The notes beneath the pieces were generated by a model. It was given only the letters and a program-made list of their open reading frames with translations. It was not told where the DNA came from and ran no database searches. Shown in pieces: positions 30,152 through 32,350 of a DNA stretch of 32,350 nt. The stretch is from Bacteroidia bacterium (lineage in GTDB: Bacteria > Bacteroidota > Bacteroidia > Chitinophagales > Saprospiraceae). The DNA lies in the NCBI GenBank assembly GCA_030431945.1, contig JAUIIF010000002.1, positions 1 to 32,350 of the forward strand, given 5' to 3'. Position 1 is the first letter of the stretch. Each line of letters starts with the position of its first letter. The position numbers and the translations under genes were made by a program.

Positions 30152-31435
30152 ATGTCAACCTCTCAAGCAGCCCCCATTGTCATTATTGGAGCCGGCCCTG
30201 GCGGCGCAGCCACTGCATTACGGCTTTCGTACCTGGATATTCCCTGTGTCCTGATCGACAAGGCAACCTTCCCCCGCGATAAGATTTGCGGCGATGCCCT
30301 CAGCGGCAAGGTACCGACCCTGCTGAACCGGCTCGACCCTGCCATCATGGAACGCTTTCGTCAGCGTTTCACCCCCATCGATGTCTGGGGCATCCGCTTC
30401 ATCCCCCCCTCGAAAAAACTGATTGAACTGCCCTTTAAGGTCGGCTACGAACGCGTCCCTGACGAAGCGCCCGGCTACGTCTCCAAACGCATGGATTTTG
30501 ATGCGTTCCTGGTGGAAGAGGTACAACGCCGGAGCAATATTACCTTACACCTTGGTACCGAGATCGGTAGTTGGGAGAAAACGGCTACGGGCTATACCGT
30601 TTATACCAAGGACAAGGCACAGAGCTGGTCTTGCCGCCTGCTTATCGATGCCAGCGGTGCCCACAGCCGCTTCAGCAGAAAGGAGGCCGGTCAGGAAATT
30701 GACCACGACCACCATGCGGCGGCCGTCCGGGCCTACTGGAAGGGCATCAGTGGGTTTCACCAGGACAACTTCATCGAACTCCACTTTCTGGAAAAGTACA
30801 ATCCGGGCTATTTCTGGATCTTCCCACTCCCGAACGGAGAAGCCAACATCGGACTCGGGATGCGGTCCGACATCGTCAAAAGAAAGAAAATCAACCTGCG
30901 CGAGGCACTGGACGAGATTGTTGCCTCTCCGGAATTCCGGGACCGTTTTCAGGACGCTGAGCCGATTGGCCCGACAATGGGGTACGGGTTGCCGCTGGGC
31001 TCGAAAGACCGGGTACTGTCGGGTGACAACTACCTCCTCGTCGGAGACGCCGGTCATTTGATTGATCCACTTACGGGAGAAGGCATTGGTAATGCCACCT
31101 ACTCGGGCTTTATTGCCGCGGAACTGGCAGAAAAGTGCCTGGCCGAGCAGCGTTTTGACGCAGCGTTTTTACGGGACTACGATGTTCGGATTGAGCGGGT
31201 ACTACGCTCAGAATTGCGACTCAGTTACCGGATGCAACAGATCATGCAAATTAAATGGTTGACAAATTTGCTGACGGGCATCGTTGCAGCCAACCCGAAG
31301 GTCATTGAAGTACTCTGTAGAATGTACACCGATTTTGAATTGCGCAAGCAATTGGTCAAACCGATGTTTTGGTGGAAGCTGTTTCGGGCCAAAAATGGCA
31401 AGCTCCCGGCAATAGATTCAGCGGCTACAAAATAA
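30152..31435 (+). CDS. Geranylgeranyl reductase family / FAD-dependent oxidoreductase
   Basis: PIVIIGAGPGGAATALRLSYLDIPCVLIDKATFPRDKICGDALSGK ... LLVGDAGHLIDPLTGEGIGNATYSG. Confidence 0.92.
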   Translation: MSTSQAAPIVIIGAGPGGAATALRLSYLDIPCVLIDKATFPRDKICGDALSGKVPTLLNRLDPAIMERFRQRFTPIDVWGIRFIPPSKKLIELPFKVGYERVPDEAPGYVSKRMDFDAFLVEEVQRRSNITLHLGTEIGSWEKTATGYTVYTKDKAQSWSCRLLIDASGAHSRFSRKEAGQEIDHDHHAAAVRAYWKGISGFHQDNFIELHFLEKYNPGYFWIFPLPNGEANIGLGMRSDIVKRKKINLREALDEIVASPEFRDRFQDAEPIGPTMGYGLPLGSKDRVLSGDNYLLVGDAGHLIDPLTGEGIGNATYSGFIAAELAEKCLAEQRFDAAFLRDYDVRIERVLRSELRLSYRMQQIMQIKWLTNLLTGIVAANPKVIEVLCRMYTDFELRKQLVKPMFWWKLFRAKNGKLPAIDSAATK

Positions 31436-31541
31436 GCTAACGAAATTTTAACGTTATTTTAGTGATATTTCGTAACAAATTGGCCGGATCGGCAGTTAAA
31501 GAATTAGTTGATTAAGTTTCATATACTAGTGAGTGTAAAGT

Positions 31542-31583
31542 GAGCCTCCGACCCTGTTTGACGGGTACGGGGGTTCTTTTTTT
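31542..31583 (+). terminator. Rho-independent terminator after the geranylgeranyl-reductase-like gene
   Basis: GAGCCTCCG ACCC-loop-GGGT CGGGGGTTC stem (with G:U pairs) followed by TTTTTTT. Confidence 0.75.
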
Positions 31584-31600
31584 GGGGAAGCGATACCGAC

Positions 31601-31658
31601 CGGGTCATATGGAGAAGTCCCTGTTGCAATTGCAACAGGGACTTCTCCATATGACCCG
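31601..31658. repeat. 58-bp perfect palindrome, zero spacer
   Basis: CGGGTCATATGGAGAAGTCCCTGTTGCAA|TTGCAACAGGGACTTCTCCATATGACCCG; all 29 arm positions complementary. Confidence 0.97.
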
Positions 31659-31694
31659 CGGTCTGTTTTACCAGGGCCTTTCGCGCCCTGCAGC

Positions 31695-32350
31695 CTAAGG
31701 CTGCACCGTTTCCACTACCCGGACGAACCTTACTTCGCCCGTGGCACTATCCCTTACGCGTACCAAGTAGCTGCCGGCCGGTAGCCCCAGTCCCGTCAGG
31801 CGGGCCGTCCGGGTTCCGGCGTCAAGGGTGCGACTGTTCAGTAACCGTCCATTGACGTCCATCAGTTCCAACGTTGCGATTGCCGCCAGGGGCTCCCGGA
31901 ACTGCAGGGTGAGTTCATCCGTAAACGGGTTGGGGAATACCTTGCTTTCCAAAGCATTGTCAGCACCTGCGGCCGCGCCTACGACGACCCGTCGTGGCGC
32001 CCCGTCTGCAGCCACGGCGACGGATTGCCCCGCCTCTTCCACCAGGCTAAGCATTTCCGGTAAACGCCCGGCCTCCTCGGCCAGTACGTTCAGCACCAGG
32101 GTATGTTCCGTTTGGCCTGTTTCCAGTTGCAGCAGCTGCAGCGTGCCGTTGTCCAGGCGGAATGCATGCGCCGGTAAATCCGTGTGTGCAATGCCGAGCA
32201 ACTGCAGGCCCGTGGCCGCCAGTTTCAGCTGAAAACCCGCCAGTTGTTCGCCCGTAAGGCGGAGCTCCACCAGGCGTTGCTCGCCCCGCATTACCGTTGC
32301 CTCCGGCACTTCCACCGTGAGACCAACCTGTAAGTTGTCTACGCTGAGGA
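31695..32350 (-). CDS. Secreted protein with T9SS type A C-terminal sorting domain (5' end outside window)
   Basis: ESKVFPNPFTDELTLQFREPLAAIATLELMDVNGRLLNSRTL...LPAGSYLVRVRDSATGEVRFVRVVE; frame remains open to the window edge. Confidence 0.9.
   Translation of the reverse strand, partial: LSVDNLQVGLTVEVPEATVMRGEQRLVELRLTGEQLAGFQLKLAATGLQLLGIAHTDLPAHAFRLDNGTLQLLQLETGQTEHTLVLNVLAEEAGRLPEMLSLVEEAGQSVAVAADGAPRRVVVGAAAGADNALESKVFPNPFTDELTLQFREPLAAIATLELMDVNGRLLNSRTLDAGTRTARLTGLGLPAGSYLVRVRDSATGEVRFVRVVETVQP
31963..31979 (-). repeat. Copy D of dispersed element in the T9SS protein gene (exact)
   Basis: Plus strand GCACCTGCGGCCGCGCC; encodes GAAAGAD just before the sorting domain. Confidence 0.85.

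Overview
The 32.35 kb window looks like chromosomal DNA from a Bacteroidota, Saprospiria/Lewinella-like bacterium. This rests on T9SS sorting domains, a gliding-motility-type C-terminal domain, TAnnTTTG-type promoters, and the acpP-fabF-rnc gene order. Most genes are housekeeping: cmk, an ABC-F ATPase, acpP-fabF-rnc, comF-like, guaB, rnr and a geranylgeranyl-reductase-like oxidoreductase. There are also two T9SS/gliding-type surface proteins, a glucosaminidase with LysM domains, and transporters. I see no CRISPR array, integrase, transposase or phage module. The most unusual signal is a dispersed, oriented, GC-rich element with core GGCGCGGCCGCAGGTGC (often followed by MGGGAAAGG). It has 4 exact 17-bp copies and about 5 diverged copies in both intergenic and coding DNA. 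In coding DNA it is always read as Gly-Ala-x-Ala-Gly-Ala, and one intergenic pair forms an inverted repeat. It behaves like a REP/RPE-type short element or an oriented genome-wide signal. Other notable structures are a 58-bp perfect zero-spacer palindrome between convergent genes, a hairpin plus T-tract between acpP and fabF, and a recurrent promoter-like motif lying 3-6 nt before start codons, which suggests leaderless transcripts.
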